DNA of 64,000 nt from Luzula sylvatica (lineage: Eukaryota > Streptophyta > Magnoliopsida > Poales > Juncaceae), in assembly GCA_946800325.1 (NCBI GenBank), contig OX326959.1, forward strand, positions 21,210,242 to 21,274,241, in the 5' to 3' direction. This document shows positions 11,852-24,010 of the stretch, one piece after another. How positions within the stretch are numbered: position 1 is the first letter of the stretch; every line of letters starts with the position of its first letter. Position numbers and translations under genes: made by a program. A model generated the notes under the pieces. That model ran no database searches, had not been told where the DNA came from, and saw only the letters and a list, made by a program, of their open reading frames with translations.

Positions 11852-12436
11852 TCTATACTTTTCCCTGGCTCCTGGTTGAGCCACGTCACCAGGGGCCTTT
11901 TTGAAAAGAAAAAAAATTTAATTTATATTTTGGTCCTTTTTATTTCGAAAAATTACACTTTGGTCCTTTTTTATTTACATTTTGGTCCTCCAAGTTTAAA
12001 AAAATACATTTTGGTCCAGGGGCCTCTTTGTAAGAAATTTTTTAATTTACATATTGGTCCTTTTTTTTATTATATTTTGGTCCTTTTTAGTTGAAAAAAC
12101 TATATTTTGGTCCTTTTTATTTTTGTTTTGGTCCTTTCAAGTTTAAAATATTACATTTTGGTACTTCATATTTACATCTTGATCCTCTTTTATTTACACA
12201 TTTTAATTCGAAAAAACAAATTTAATTCACATTTTTGTCCTTTTTAATTTACATTTTAGTCCTTTTCAGTTTGAAAAATTACATTTCGGTCCTTCTCAGT
12301 TTGAAAATTCCACAACACCACACAAATCGAATCACTGGCCAATACAACGCTGCCGAAAAATAAATACAGAAAAAGCACAAATCATAAAAAAAAACAAATC
12401 AACGTGCCCCGCGCAATTGCGCGGGGTTATAGCTAG
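11852..12436 (+). mobile_element. Non-autonomous Helitron-like element
   Basis: The 5' end TCTATACTTTT and the 3' end CTAG followed by T fit Helitron termini. A perfect 8-bp-stem hairpin, CCCCGCGC-AATT-GCGCGGGG (12407-12426), lies 6 bases before the terminal CTAG. There is no target duplication, as expected. The interior has many TTTTGGTCCTTTTT repeats (11925-12300) and no Rep/helicase. The exact 5' base is uncertain. Confidence 0.7.
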
Positions 12437-13309
12437 TTTTCTTATAATGCTATATTTTTAGATAATGGTATCGGATGCCAATACAAATGGAAGATTCTTG
12501 AATTTTTTTTTTAGATTTCCAATATTACAAATATCAGAGATTCAGAAACGAGCTTGCTTGGACCAAGATCTTATCATGAATTTGTAGTTGTTAATGGGGG
12601 TATCCACAATTTATTTTTCTAAGGGATGTACATTCTCAATGCAATGGGTTCTAATTTGTGTTATTTTATATGGAGTTGCATACGTATTTTATCTTCCTTC
12701 TCTTATAAATTTATTCTTCAAAGTCGACCAGGGCCATTTGTCATACTGGCTCAAACCACAATTTGAAAAGTCAATAATTAGATCTTGCATTGTTAGCATA
12801 GAATTTAATTTCTTTTTTTTAAAATTTATTTTTGTATCGTACCTCAAAAAAAAATGGATAACTATACCGTGCCCCTCAAATGTCACCAAACACCCTCTAT
12901 ATGGGAGGGGCCAATTCACATCTCCTACTTGTTGTTTCCAAGAAAGTATTAACCGTTAATTGAAATTATTATTTTTGTTAATAAATAGTACAATTGTATT
13001 AACCGATAATTAACTTCGAATTAACCGTTAATTCAAATTTGAATTAACAAACAATTGAAATGATTGGGTGCAATTAGGGGTTCCATATAATCACCAAACC
13101 CATAGCATAATACTTGTTTTTTTGGAATTGAACTCATTAACTAATTTAATTTATTTATTTGGTTATTTTGTAGATAGATAACCAACAACATTTGTGTCCT
13201 TACCCTAGATTATACGATATTTCGATACATCAGACAATCATTTTGTTCAATATTTGAAAACAAAATAGCCCAGCATTATTCAATTATTTCTCGATCTACA
13301 AGGCACGTG
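12437..13309. other. AT-rich spacer, no gene seen
   Basis: Repeat-derived AT-rich DNA. A segment around 12850-12910 resembles one at about 15220-15260 in intron 4 of pseudogene B. It is absent from the second block, where LTR-element sequence takes its place. Confidence 0.4.
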
Positions 13310-15448
13310 TTACAATACATGAGACCAAAACCGGTACTTACGTTGCACTGATTCTTTGATCGTAGATTGCAGCGAAACGGTTTCAATCGCACTGCCAAGA
13401 GGCCAAGCTGCCTCGACGTATGAGTCCCCGTATTGGACTTTGCTAACCAGCGTAATTTCTTTCGATGGATGCAGGCCTGTGAAACATGTTATTCCCAAAA
13501 CGAAATTAAGAACAAAATCGTCGCAATAAGTTGAGATTTTGAATGAAACATTATAATTACGTACCGAACCCATCGACAAGCAATGTATATTGATACACCA
13601 GGTCCATGCAAATAAAATGCGGGTCGTAAACACCAGGATGGGCCTGTTTTACCTCCTCTAAGCTCATATTACAAGCAATTTGAGCTGCATTTTTGAAATC
13701 CATTGGTGTAACTTTGGTGCTTGGCTCCTTTTTATCTATAAAACCAAACTACTCACCAAAAAAAGATGAATTAATTCATTTTTTTTTTCAATGTTGAGAT
13801 AAATTTCTAACAACTAGATTTAACCAAACTGATAAATCATCACTTAATTAATAGAAAACTAATTTGCACTTGAAATAGTCAATAACAAGCGATATTTTGA
13901 ACGAAATTGGACCCATTTTAGTTCTTTTATCAAAAAAAAAAAAAAAAAAAAATCCACCTGCGAAGCCTTGTCGAAGAAGAAAGATGCGGCATAAATAGAA
14001 TCTTGACCTTTTCCGCCACCACCGTTCCATATACCATTAAACGTGCAATTTTGATACGAGCAAGGTTTGCTTATATTCAAGGCTTTAACCACATCATCTT
14101 TGCATTTCACATAGTCCGAGCCCGAAGGTGAAGCTACAACATTGTATGTATTTTCACCGTACTCATATTGTCCTTCATTCATAACGCAAATATTAAAAAC
14201 ATGATTTTTAAATTAGCACTACTTATTTAATATATTATTATTTGATAAATTAGTGTGTTAATTGCAGCTTAAATATTCATTATATATTATTCTTGTTTTC
14301 AACATTTTAATATTCATTATACATATCTAATGACATACATTATTATATGTACGTCTTTTTTGCGTTAATTATATATTTTTTATTGTTCGTTTTACGCCGT
14401 GACAGCAATGAATAACATCACTCATATAGTTATTTACTTACCATCAAATCCACTTAAGATGCAATAGCTGAAATAATACTTTGTTGTGTTTAAGATCTCA
14501 ACTCGAGAAGCTAACATACCATAATTCAAGTAACTAAAAAAAATAAAAAAAATAAAATGATAGTGTATACAAGATAAATAAGTTGTATATATTTTGACCA
14601 AACCTAACCTGTAAACATAGAGATTGTAATTGGCCCCCTTGAAATATTGTTTGGTAATGTAAGAATCCTCTTGAGTTCGGGCGTTTGAAGCAGTTTCAGT
14701 CGATATGGCATATGACATTTGAACTGATCCACCACCCATATCAAGTACACCAATTGTATCCCCATAATCTCCCCCTAAATCTCCCAATAGATAATTCAAT
14801 GCAATCTGTTTCAATAAAGAAGAAAACAATCAATTATTTAAAAATAATATTGAAGCATAATAATTGTTGGATTCACATGATTTTCGGCATTGATAAGGCC
14901 TTCTATGGCTAATTCTATCGAGGTTTAAATGGATGTATAATTTAAATATGAACCACATATAGATCACATATATCCCAACAAAAGGAAAAAAAAATGATCT
15001 ATAGCCAAATAAAACATGAAAAATATCTCGTGTGTCCCTACAAAGATGAAAATATCATGGGTATCCCTACAAATTTTGAGTAATATTGCTTTTCTTGCGT
15101 GATTATCCTTTCTCTTGCCATTTTGAAGTAATGTGGATTGTGGGAGTTTAATAGTAAATTTTCTAAATATATATATTTTGGAACTATAACAAATACCTGA
15201 GGTAATTTATTTAGGATAATTATACCATGGCCCTCAAATTTCCCCAACATCCTCTATATCACCGATTAACAATTAATTAATATAATAATTAACATGATAA
15301 TTAATAAAAAGATATCTTATTAACGATTAATTGATATTTATTATGAATTGTTAATTAATATGTACTTTAATTATGTATTAATTAATCGTTAATGTAATAT
15401 ATTTTTGTTAATTACTATGTTAATTAATTATTAATTTTTTTTTTTTTT

Positions 15449-16480
15449 GAGAAAAATAGAGTAGGTTCTTACGCCCTACATCTATTAAATTATATTGACA
15501 AATCGTTTATTACAAGTAGAAAAGGCATTTATCCTTACATATTTCTAAAACTATCCTAAACACCCCATATTTTCTACTCATAAAACTATGGGATATCAAT
15601 ATAATAATTCCAATTTCCAATGACATCAAAATCCTGGAAATAGGAATTCCTTGTATTTCAGAAATACCGGATTTGAAAAGCTAGGGTATAAATACCGGTA
15701 CATAACCCCTGAGCGGCACTGTTCCTTTCTCTCTCTTCATTTCCACGCCGCCTTCACAACACATCCTCTTCAACCATTAATGGCGATTTGTATTCTTCCT
15801 TCCATCCGATCTCACCTAAAGCCTGGATCTTATTCTTGGCACATCATCTATCTGAAGAATCATTCATCAGAACACGCTTTAACCCCTTCAAACATCAATC
15901 GCCTCCCACAGAATCATTCATCATTCATCAGAATTTCTCCTCCCACAGATCTGACAAGCTGTATAGAACCCTCTTTCAGCCGCCTTACTTCTTCATTTCT
16001 CCATTTCCTGTCTTCATCCTTCATACTCGATCGCCAGCTTCCATGTCACCCCTGCCATACTCGATCGCCATCCCCCCTAGCTCTTATTCTTGTATATTCA
16101 CGGCCGATCATCCTCCTCATCTTATCTCCTTCAACCAACGCCCTCATCTTCCCTGTGATTCTTCTCTCTTACACGAGCATCGACCGAAATTCGGAAGGCA
16201 TCTATCTCGGTGAAATGAAAGGAACTTGGAGAAATCTCTTCAAGTTATATTAAATCATTCAGATTGTTAAAAATAAATGATTCTCGTTATTCTTCTTCCC
16301 TTAATTGTGCTCTTGTTTGACTTCTGCGAGGTTGGTTTTGGTGGTTGATTTCTGATTTGGTACCAGCAAAATGAAGATTCAAAATCATCTGCAATTACTC
16401 CTGTAAAGGTTGAGCTTGTCGCAGGGTTAACAATTTGGCAAAGCTGAATTTGAAGCTGATCCACAGGTACGTAATCTTTA
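15449..16480 (-). other. 3' untranslated region of the LINE
   Basis: Lies between the ORF2 stop and the poly(A) run. Read on the plus strand it holds a TATA-like GGTATAAATACC (about 15686) followed by CT-rich DNA. The open frame 15651-16253 (+) is low complexity and not supported as a gene. Confidence 0.5.
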
Positions 16481-19400
16481 TCACACAAAATCTCTTAAAT
16501 TGTCGTAAATTAGCAAAAAGGTTGAGTCTTCTTCTTGTCCTTCAACAATTTGCTGTTCCTCTTCCAGTAAAGTGTATGCTTGATTGCTCGTTTGATTTCC
16601 TCTCGATTGAAACCACCACAGCCTTCTGTCTTCAAATTGAATTGCATCCTCATCACTAATTGTTTCTTCCACTTGTGTATCTGCATTAGAATTAGAAAAA
16701 TTAGTGTGTAGGCTTGTATCATATAACAAATCAATTGGTAAATTATAAGTTGAATTATATGCTAAGTCCACAGCTGGTACCCAATTTTGAAAATTTGAAA
16801 ATTTTAAATCTTCAAAGTTATCGGCTTGATTCAATTTAAACTCATATAATATATGATTTATTATCTTCCAATCATCAAATTTCTCACTGGTAAAGGTTCT
16901 TCTACATCTCTCTAACCAGAACTGGTACATAGCAATGCATATTAATATCAAATTTAAACTCATTATATCTAAAGGATTGAATGAATTTAACTTAGTAATA
17001 TTCAATACTCCATGTAACTTATTCCATATATTCTTGATGAAATTGCACTGATTTGAAAAGTGTTTTACGTTTTCTTCAGATTGGTGGCAAAGTACACATC
17101 TATTGACCATGCACCAACCCCTTTTCTGCAGATTGTCAATGGTAAGTAATTTCCCTTTGTAAATTAACCATAAAAATATTTTTATTTTCAAAGATATATT
17201 AATTTTCCAAATATTTTCATAATATGCTTTAATTATAACTTGATAAGTACTTTTACAGGTAAAATTCTTATGTCCATTCCATTGCCAGTTAAAAGCATCC
17301 TTTTGGGAAGGATTAAGGTCACGAGAGTTACAAATTTGATCAAGTTCAAGCAATTGGTCATGAACAATGTTAGATAAAGGTACTACTATCCCCAAACTAT
17401 TATATAGATTAGATGCATTTAATTTAATAATGAAATAATTCACTGTACTAGTTTTATTTTCACAAAAAGAATATAATTCTTTAAATTTTTCACCTAAGGG
17501 TTGATCATTCCATCTTCCTTTCCAAAAACTAGAATTTTGTCCATTTCCAATTATAATGTTTAAACTGTGATTAAAAAAAATCCAAATTTTTAAGTATATC
17601 ATTCCAAAAATAAGAATAATCTTTTTTATTTAAATTATCATTTTCTAATTCAGATATATTTCCAATAAGATTTTTCCAACCTAGTCTTTCATCTGAACTA
17701 TAATATAACCACAACCATTTAATTAATAATACTTTATTAAATAATTCCAAGTTTAATACACCTAAACCACCTTTACATTTGGGTTGACAAACTATGTCCC
17801 ACTCAATTAGGTTATATCCAGAATTGTTATTACCTTTCCAAAAAAACTTTTTTCTTATTTTGTCTATTTCTTTAAAAACCCATTTTGGAAATTTAAATAC
17901 ATTAAAATAATATATTGTTATAGATGATAAAACTGAATTCATTAAAATTAATCTACCACTCTTACTAAGCATATTTCCTTTCCATCCCTCTAACTTTCCT
18001 GTAATTTTTTCAATTATTTTTAAGTAATCTTCTTTTGTTAGTTTTTTAAAGTGTAATGGTAATCCTAAGTAGGACAAAGGAAATTTTCCAATTTGACAAT
18101 TTAGTATTTTAGATATATCAATTATTTGTTCATTTTCAATATTTAATCCAATTATTTCAGATTTTTGATAATTCATTTTTAGACCAGATTCTTCACCAAA
18201 TAAATTTAAAATATATTGAACTCTATAAATATTATTAATATTAGGGTTTAAAAATAAGATGGAATCATCTGCATAAAAAAGACTAGTATAAATATTTTTA
18301 AATGGTTTTAATATGTATCCTTTATCACTTAAATTTTCTAATAATTTTGCTAAAACATCCATAACTAAAAGAAATAAATAAGTAGATAATGGATCACCTT
18401 GTCGTAAACCTCCTTTTAAATGAATGAATTTACCTGGATTTCCATTTAATATAACCCTAGCAGAACCCTTTAGAACAGAATTTTTAATCCAATTAATATA
18501 ATTTTCACCAAATCCTCTTGATTTTAAAATTTTTAATAAAAAATCCCATGAAACACTATCAAAAGGTTTGTGAATGTCTAATTTTAATATTATCATAGGT
18601 GTTTTATATCTTTTAGCTAAACAAATTACCTCTCTAGCATACACATAATTTTCAGAGATATTCCTATTTTTTAAGAAACATGTTTGATTTTTAGATATCA
18701 TATTATCTATATAATAATTTAACCTATTTACTAGGACCTTAGAAAAAATTCTTTGTATACTAGAAATTAGACTTATTGGTCTAAAATCTTTTGGTTCCCT
18801 AGCATTTTCTTTTTTAGCAATTAATGTGATATAAGAAGTATTAAACTTTGATAAACCTTTAAAACCTTCTATATTAAATAAATTTAAGATTTCATCTTTC
18901 AAAATAGCCCAAAATTTTATGAAAAATTCACCAATATACCCATCAGGACCAGGACTTTTATTTGATTTCCAATTTTTATAACCATATCAAGTTCTTTCAT
19001 TTCAAAATTACTATCCATTAATGTTAAATTAATGTTTTCATTGTCATATAATTTATCTAAATTAATTTTACCATAAATATTATTATTAAGGATTTCTTTA
19101 CCTATTAGGTCCCTGTAAAATGAAAATAGAAGTTTAGATTTACTTCCATGATCTTTAACTTCAATACCATTTTTATCTTTCAAAATTGGAATCATGTTAC
19201 CAGTTTTTTTTATGGATGCATGTAAATGAAAAAATTTAGTATTTGCATCACCATTTTTTAACCAATTAAATTTAGACCTTTGTTTCCAATAAATCTTATT
19301 TAAATAATTTATATTTTCATATCTTAATTTAGCCTTAATTTTTAACCATTTTTCTATATTATTTAACTCCATGGTATCCTCAATTTTATCAACCCATTGA

Positions 19401-19707
19401 ATTATTTTTTTACAATTTTCTAATTGTATATTATATTTTTTGTGTACATTTTTACTCCATTGCTTGAGAATTCTACTTAATTGATAGTATTTTTCATAAA
19501 GATTTTCCATTGAAGAACTTTTAATACTTTTCATATAATTTTCTATAATTTATGTTGATTCTTCCATATGTAACCATTTTTGCTCAAATCTAAAACCATT
19601 GAAAATAGGATATCGAGTATTAGCTTCATATAATATTGGTATATGATCTGAACATGTATTAATTCTGGTTGTTTGTTGTGAATTAGGAAAATCGATCAAC
19701 CATTGTT
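16481..19707 (-). pseudogene. LINE ORF2 remnant: endonuclease C-terminus, reverse transcriptase, zinc-binding region
   Basis: The endonuclease end carries SDHIPI. The reverse transcriptase domain (about 18900-17850) has GLRQGDPLS and the catalytic FYADDSILF. A zinc-binding tail (RVT-zf type) follows, with RCVLCHQSEENVKHFSNQC at about 17110-17040. The frame is broken by an in-frame stop near 19548 and by frameshifts near 18960 (at the SPGPDG motif) and near 17585. The RT active site is intact in sequence, but no full ORF2 can be made. Confidence 0.88.
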
Positions 19708-20356
19708 TGTTAATTAATTATTAATTGATGATGTAAAAAATGTTAGGAGGGAATTTGAAAGGCACCATATATGCCTTATTTATTTATATTTATACCCATA
19801 AATAAGATCCTTCTTGTGAGCCGTCAAGAACTGTCACCCATTCTGACTTTGAGTATAACGAATTATTCTTGCTAAACAAATCTCGCACCTGTAATTAATA
19901 TGAAGAAACAAAAGTTATAATTATAAACCCAATAGGTTAGTTACACTGAACTTTAAATTCTTAAAAAAAAAAACGATTTAATGTTCTCAATTTTCGGTGA
20001 AATTGGCAATCAGTCTATTTTCTAAAAATAAATGTGAATCAATCTATCTGCCAATAAACCTAGAACCATTGAATGAGAAGATGAATAAGAATGGACCAAT
20101 CAATCTATTTGCCAAACTAATAATACCGCATTTAGGATCTGGTCTGATTTTTCCTCGCCAATGAGTCGTAAACCTGCCGTAGCTTGCACATTACAATCAT
20201 AAAATAAAATAAAAATATTGAAATCAACGACAAGCACAAATGATGTATATACCCCGAGTTTTAGTGATGTTTCCGGTCGCAACTCTTCGGGAACAACATT
20301 CTCACATTTGCTTAGGAGAGGAAACAGTGAATTTGCCGCTGCCGAAGGTTCATTAG

Positions 20357-20839
20357 TAGAGCTAGCAAAGTTGACCCGAACCCGAAAAATCGATCCGAGT
20401 AACCTGAAGCCCGACCCGACCTGACTAGACAAAATTTACGAAAATCAAACAACCCGACTCGGACCGACCCGGGACTAAATAACCCGAACCCGAAAGTAGA
20501 TGTTTTATATGTTATCCGAACTCGACCCGATCCGAAACCGAGTAACCCGAGACCCGAATATAACCCGAATTTACTAGTTGAATCAAATCGTATAATTTGA
20601 AATTTTAGTTATTATTTTTGTCCGCAACTGAATTAATTCAAACCCGACATAACCCGAACCCGAAGAATCTGACCCGAACACACAATTTAACCCGAAAAGA
20701 ACCCGACCAAAATAAAATCCGAACACAACCCGACCCGATCCGACTTAACTTCACCCGAAAATAACCCGAACATAAAAATGACCCGAACCCGAAAATACCC
20801 ACCCGATTATGATCCGACCCACCCGATTTGCCACCTCTA
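20357..20839. mobile_element. Non-autonomous hAT-type MITE inside exon 2 of pseudogene B, 483 bp
   Basis: Ends TAGAGCTAGCAAAG and, inverted, TAGAGGTGGCAAATC, with an 8-bp duplication (TTCATTAG on the left, GTCATTAG on the right, one mismatch). The interior is packed with ACCCGA words. Pseudogene E has the empty site GGGTCATTAGCG (about 55075). Removing the element and one duplication copy leaves a 129-bp exon, the same length as in genes C and E. Confidence 0.88.
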
Positions 20840-21181
20840 GTCATTAGCATAGGAACTCAATCCGGGTTTTATCTGCAATTTAGTTGGCTCGATCATTATG
20901 TTCGACAAAATAAGCTCAAATAAGCACAAAACGAGTTTGGAACTTTTTCAAGTTTCAGATTGAAATAAGAGTATAGATAACAAGAGATTGTAATAATAAC
21001 CTACCGACAGGAAGAACTCTATCTCATCTCCAATATCAACGAGATCGATATTCTCGTCGATTCGAAAACCATGAACTCTGCTACCGGTACTACCAGCATC
21101 GAAAACTACAACGTAGTAATCTGAAACCTCAGACTGGAACAAGGCCGCTTTTCGGTCTCGGAAAGCACTGCAAAAGGCATA

Positions 21182-23720
21182 TCCGTTTATATTCGTACAC
21201 ATATAAATAATATCATACACATATCCGTTTATATTCTAAAATATAATTAATTTCAGCAAGAGAAGTCACTTTGGCGACATGTTGCTGATCTTAATTAATC
21301 TTAAAACACATATATCTTGAACCTTTTAATTAATCTTAAAATTATACCTTATTATGGACAATTTCCTTAATTTTAATATTCAAAATTATAATATCCATAA
21401 TTTCAATATTCCAAATTTCATTATTTAGAATTTTGAAATTTGGAATATTTTTTTTTTAATTTTTTTATTATCAAAATCAGTATACTTAATGATCTTAAAA
21501 CTTATCCGACATTTGATATATGAGCATTTAACCTTTTGTTCTCTTTAACATTTGATATATGAGCATTTGATATCCATAATATGGAAAAGGAAAACCGGTG
21601 CTCAATTTCTGGTTATAAGGTACTGGACCTGAATATTGGCAATTGGTTATGGTAAATGTTTCCATCATCAATTAGGTATTAGGAAAAGAAAACTATAATC
21701 AAGCATTGTATTGTTCGCCAAAATAACCGAATAATAATAATAAATTTAATTAAAGGTTATCCCCATCATCAAGATATTCCTTTTCCGTTAAATATTTTGA
21801 CTTCGGCCAATCATATTAACTTTTTATTGATATCCTGACGTAGTAATCAAGAATTGATAATAAATTAACGTGTCAACAAATTAACCTTCCTTTGGGCCGA
21901 TTAAATAAGTCACACGTAAAACAAAATAATTATCACACACTTATTACCACAGATGCATATGAAATTAAATTAAACATCGCCTTTCTTTGGGCCGGTCAAT
22001 ATATAAATAATATCATACACATATCCGTTTATATTCTAAAATATAATTAATTTCAGCAAGAGAGGTCACTTTGGCGATATGTTGTTAATCTTAATTAATC
22101 TTAAAACACATATATCTTCAACCTTTTAATTAATCTTAAAATCATATCTTATTATGGACAATTTCCTTAATTTTAATATTCAAAATTATAATATCCATAA
22201 TTTCAATATATTCCGAATTTCCTTATTTAGAATTTTCAAATTTGGAATTTTTTTTATGGAATTTTCATGTTCCGTATTTCAATATCCAGAATTTCCAGAT
22301 TCCAGAACTTAATTGTCCAGAATTTCCAAATTCCTGGTTTCATATATCCTTACAAAACCAGAATATAGAATCCTAAATTTAAATCCCCGTTTTTATTTCC
22401 CAAATTTATGAATTCGGGATTTGAAATACCTTGAGAAAACCGGAATATCAAATCCTAAATATATTTCTCGGTTTTTTTTTTCGAATTTTCATAAAATCCA
22501 AACTTTAAAATCCGGGATTTGATAACCCAATTATTAATTCCAAACTTTAAAAATCCGATTTTGATATCCTGATTTTATACTTAGAATTTGTAATTCCGGA
22601 TATTTATAAACTAAAAAAAAACGGAATTTCAAATCCAAATTTCAAATTGACCCTAATAATCAGGGATTCAATTCCCATCTCTTCCTAAACCAAAAGTCAC
22701 GACAAAAAAAAATGACCTTTCATGATTAACTTTTTAACTGATTTAAAACCTTCACAAAAGTTGTAGATAAGCTTATTATCTTCCCAGCACAATTTGTCTC
22801 AGGCCAATTGGAGTTCGGATGCAAAAGTTATGACGGTTTTACTAACTGTATGTCAAACTGTCACACCCTTTCGATATTCTATTAAAACGACACTGATACA
22901 TCGCTCAAATGAAAAATATTTCTTTATGAAATTTATAGATAATCTCATTATCTATCCAACCCAATTTGAACCATTCAAATTGGAATCGTTATCTGCAAGT
23001 TATGCCAGATTTACCGTTGATCCAAAACTGTATTTTCATCAGCATTATTTTCGGAATTTCGTCGATGGTGACCGAATACCGAACGAAAACCATCATTCAG
23101 TCCCGAATTAAATAGAGAGTGTGAGAAAAAGTATAAATTTTCCAAATAACATTTCTTTCTCTCAAAATCAAACGACTTGGTTATGACCTGTTTCGATAAA
23201 AAACGAAATTACCCGAAAATAATCGAAATTGGACGAGAGAAATCGTGCTAAACACTGTATACTTCGTTTCTCTTCCATTTAAACAGTGATTCACCATAGT
23301 TTCGCTCTGATACCAATTGTTGGGGCGGCGGCAACGATCCAGCACCGTCCCGTGAAATAAATAACAATACACTCATTTATCTCCTTCCGGATCATGGTCC
23401 TATACTTGAATTTCGCAATTTCCATTTTGCCGACACTTTCCTGCCTATCCCGTCCCCCGTCTCCCTTCAATCCTCCCTTCTTCTCTTGTCCTCTGTTTAT
23501 TGTCGCCTAATTTTGCGAATCCCTCGCCACATTTGAGCTTCTTGGCCTTGCTCACGGGATCGATTTTTGTCAACCCCGGAGAGCTTTGATATAAGGTAAA
23601 GTTGGTACATTTGTCAAACTATTGATTTATTTATTTATTTTATATTAGTTTTTTTTATCAATTTAAGAGGCTTATTTAGAACATATTTAATTTTAATTTT
23701 ACTGATAATACGAAGAGATT
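21182..23720 (-). mobile_element. LTR-retrotransposon fragment (leader plus one LTR end), upstream of pseudogene B
   Basis: On the minus strand an LTR ending GCCGCCCCAACA (plus-strand start 23318) is followed by a tRNA-Met primer site, TGGTATCAGAGC (23315-23304). The leader, about 22330-23303, matches 52092-53304 and 63680-64000. No gag or pol is seen. Its inner limit at 21181 replaces the start of pseudogene B. The outer LTR limit is not defined. Confidence 0.6.
21200..22215. repeat. Pair of ~215-bp direct repeats, 800 bp apart
   Basis: The segment 21200-21425 (starts ATATAAATAATATCATACAC) recurs at 22000-22215 with few differences. The spacing suggests either a local duplication or the ends of a small element. 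No function is apparent. Confidence 0.7.
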
Positions 23721-24010
23721 TTTTATATAAAGCCTTTCATGTTCAGATAAAGAAAATACCATATTCTACTGCTCATTCTAGGATAAATGAATGATGCACA
23801 ATCTTGTTTTCCGTCAAATTCTGCAAATCAACCCATAACAGACACTAAACAAAGATTAAACACGAACATCAAAACAACTGGGTTTTGAGCTTTATTTCCC
23901 TAAAAGATCTACCGCGAAACTACTTATCATACATTGACGAACTTGCAAAAGCAAACATCATAGAAAAAAAAGATGATAAAAATTTAAATTTGAACTCCTG
24001 ATTAACCTAA

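Larger units (their letters stand above)
15437..19707 (-). mobile_element. 5'-truncated LINE (L1-type non-LTR retrotransposon) in intron 4 of pseudogene B
   Basis: The poly(A) tail is seen as a T run at 15437-15448. A 19-bp target duplication TGTTAATTAATTATTAATT flanks it (15418-15436 and 19708-19726). The unoccupied site is in pseudogene E at about 54438-54456. Only the last part of the endonuclease survives at the 5' end (the SDHIPI motif near 19645). The tail sequence matches the LINE at 45753, so they are one family. Confidence 0.92.
1..21181. repeat. Segmental duplication, copy 1 (A-relic-B block)
   Basis: Position 1 aligns with 38377, and homology continues through gene A, its 5' flank, the SINE, the plus-strand apyrase relic and pseudogene B up to 21181. 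It is interrupted by insertions private to one copy. Private to this copy are the hAT element at 3567-4157, copia at 5587-10298, the 10299-11632 segment, the LINE at 15437-19707 and the hAT element at 20357-20839. The stretch 11673-13296, including the Helitron, has no counterpart in copy 2. Confidence 0.85.
13310..21181 (-). pseudogene. Apyrase pseudogene B (canonical GDA1/CD39 motifs, disrupted)
   Basis: Exons right to left: 21181-21005 (5' end lost), 20872-20253 (split by a hAT element), 20183-20127, 19888-19796, 14805-14609, 14533-14442, 14172-13958, 13748-13565, 13476-13310. The conserved regions are textbook: [62 protein letters not shown]. It is dead for several reasons. The start codon and signal peptide are replaced by repeat DNA upstream of 21181. 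A 483-bp hAT element sits in exon 2. The exon 3 acceptor reads CAA rather than CAG. A 4.3-kb LINE fills intron 4. Exons 4-9 keep an open frame, so a truncated transcript is possible. It is the duplicate of E. Confidence 0.88.

Noticed and set aside
15651..16253. 200-codon open frame on the plus strand
   Set aside because: Low-complexity Ser/Pro/His/Leu composition, opposite to the LINE that contains it, and no family signature. It is a by-product of CT-rich DNA.
22794..23111. 105-codon plus-strand frame
   Set aside because: Lies in a non-coding LTR-element leader that recurs at 63700-64000 with indels, and has no protein similarity.
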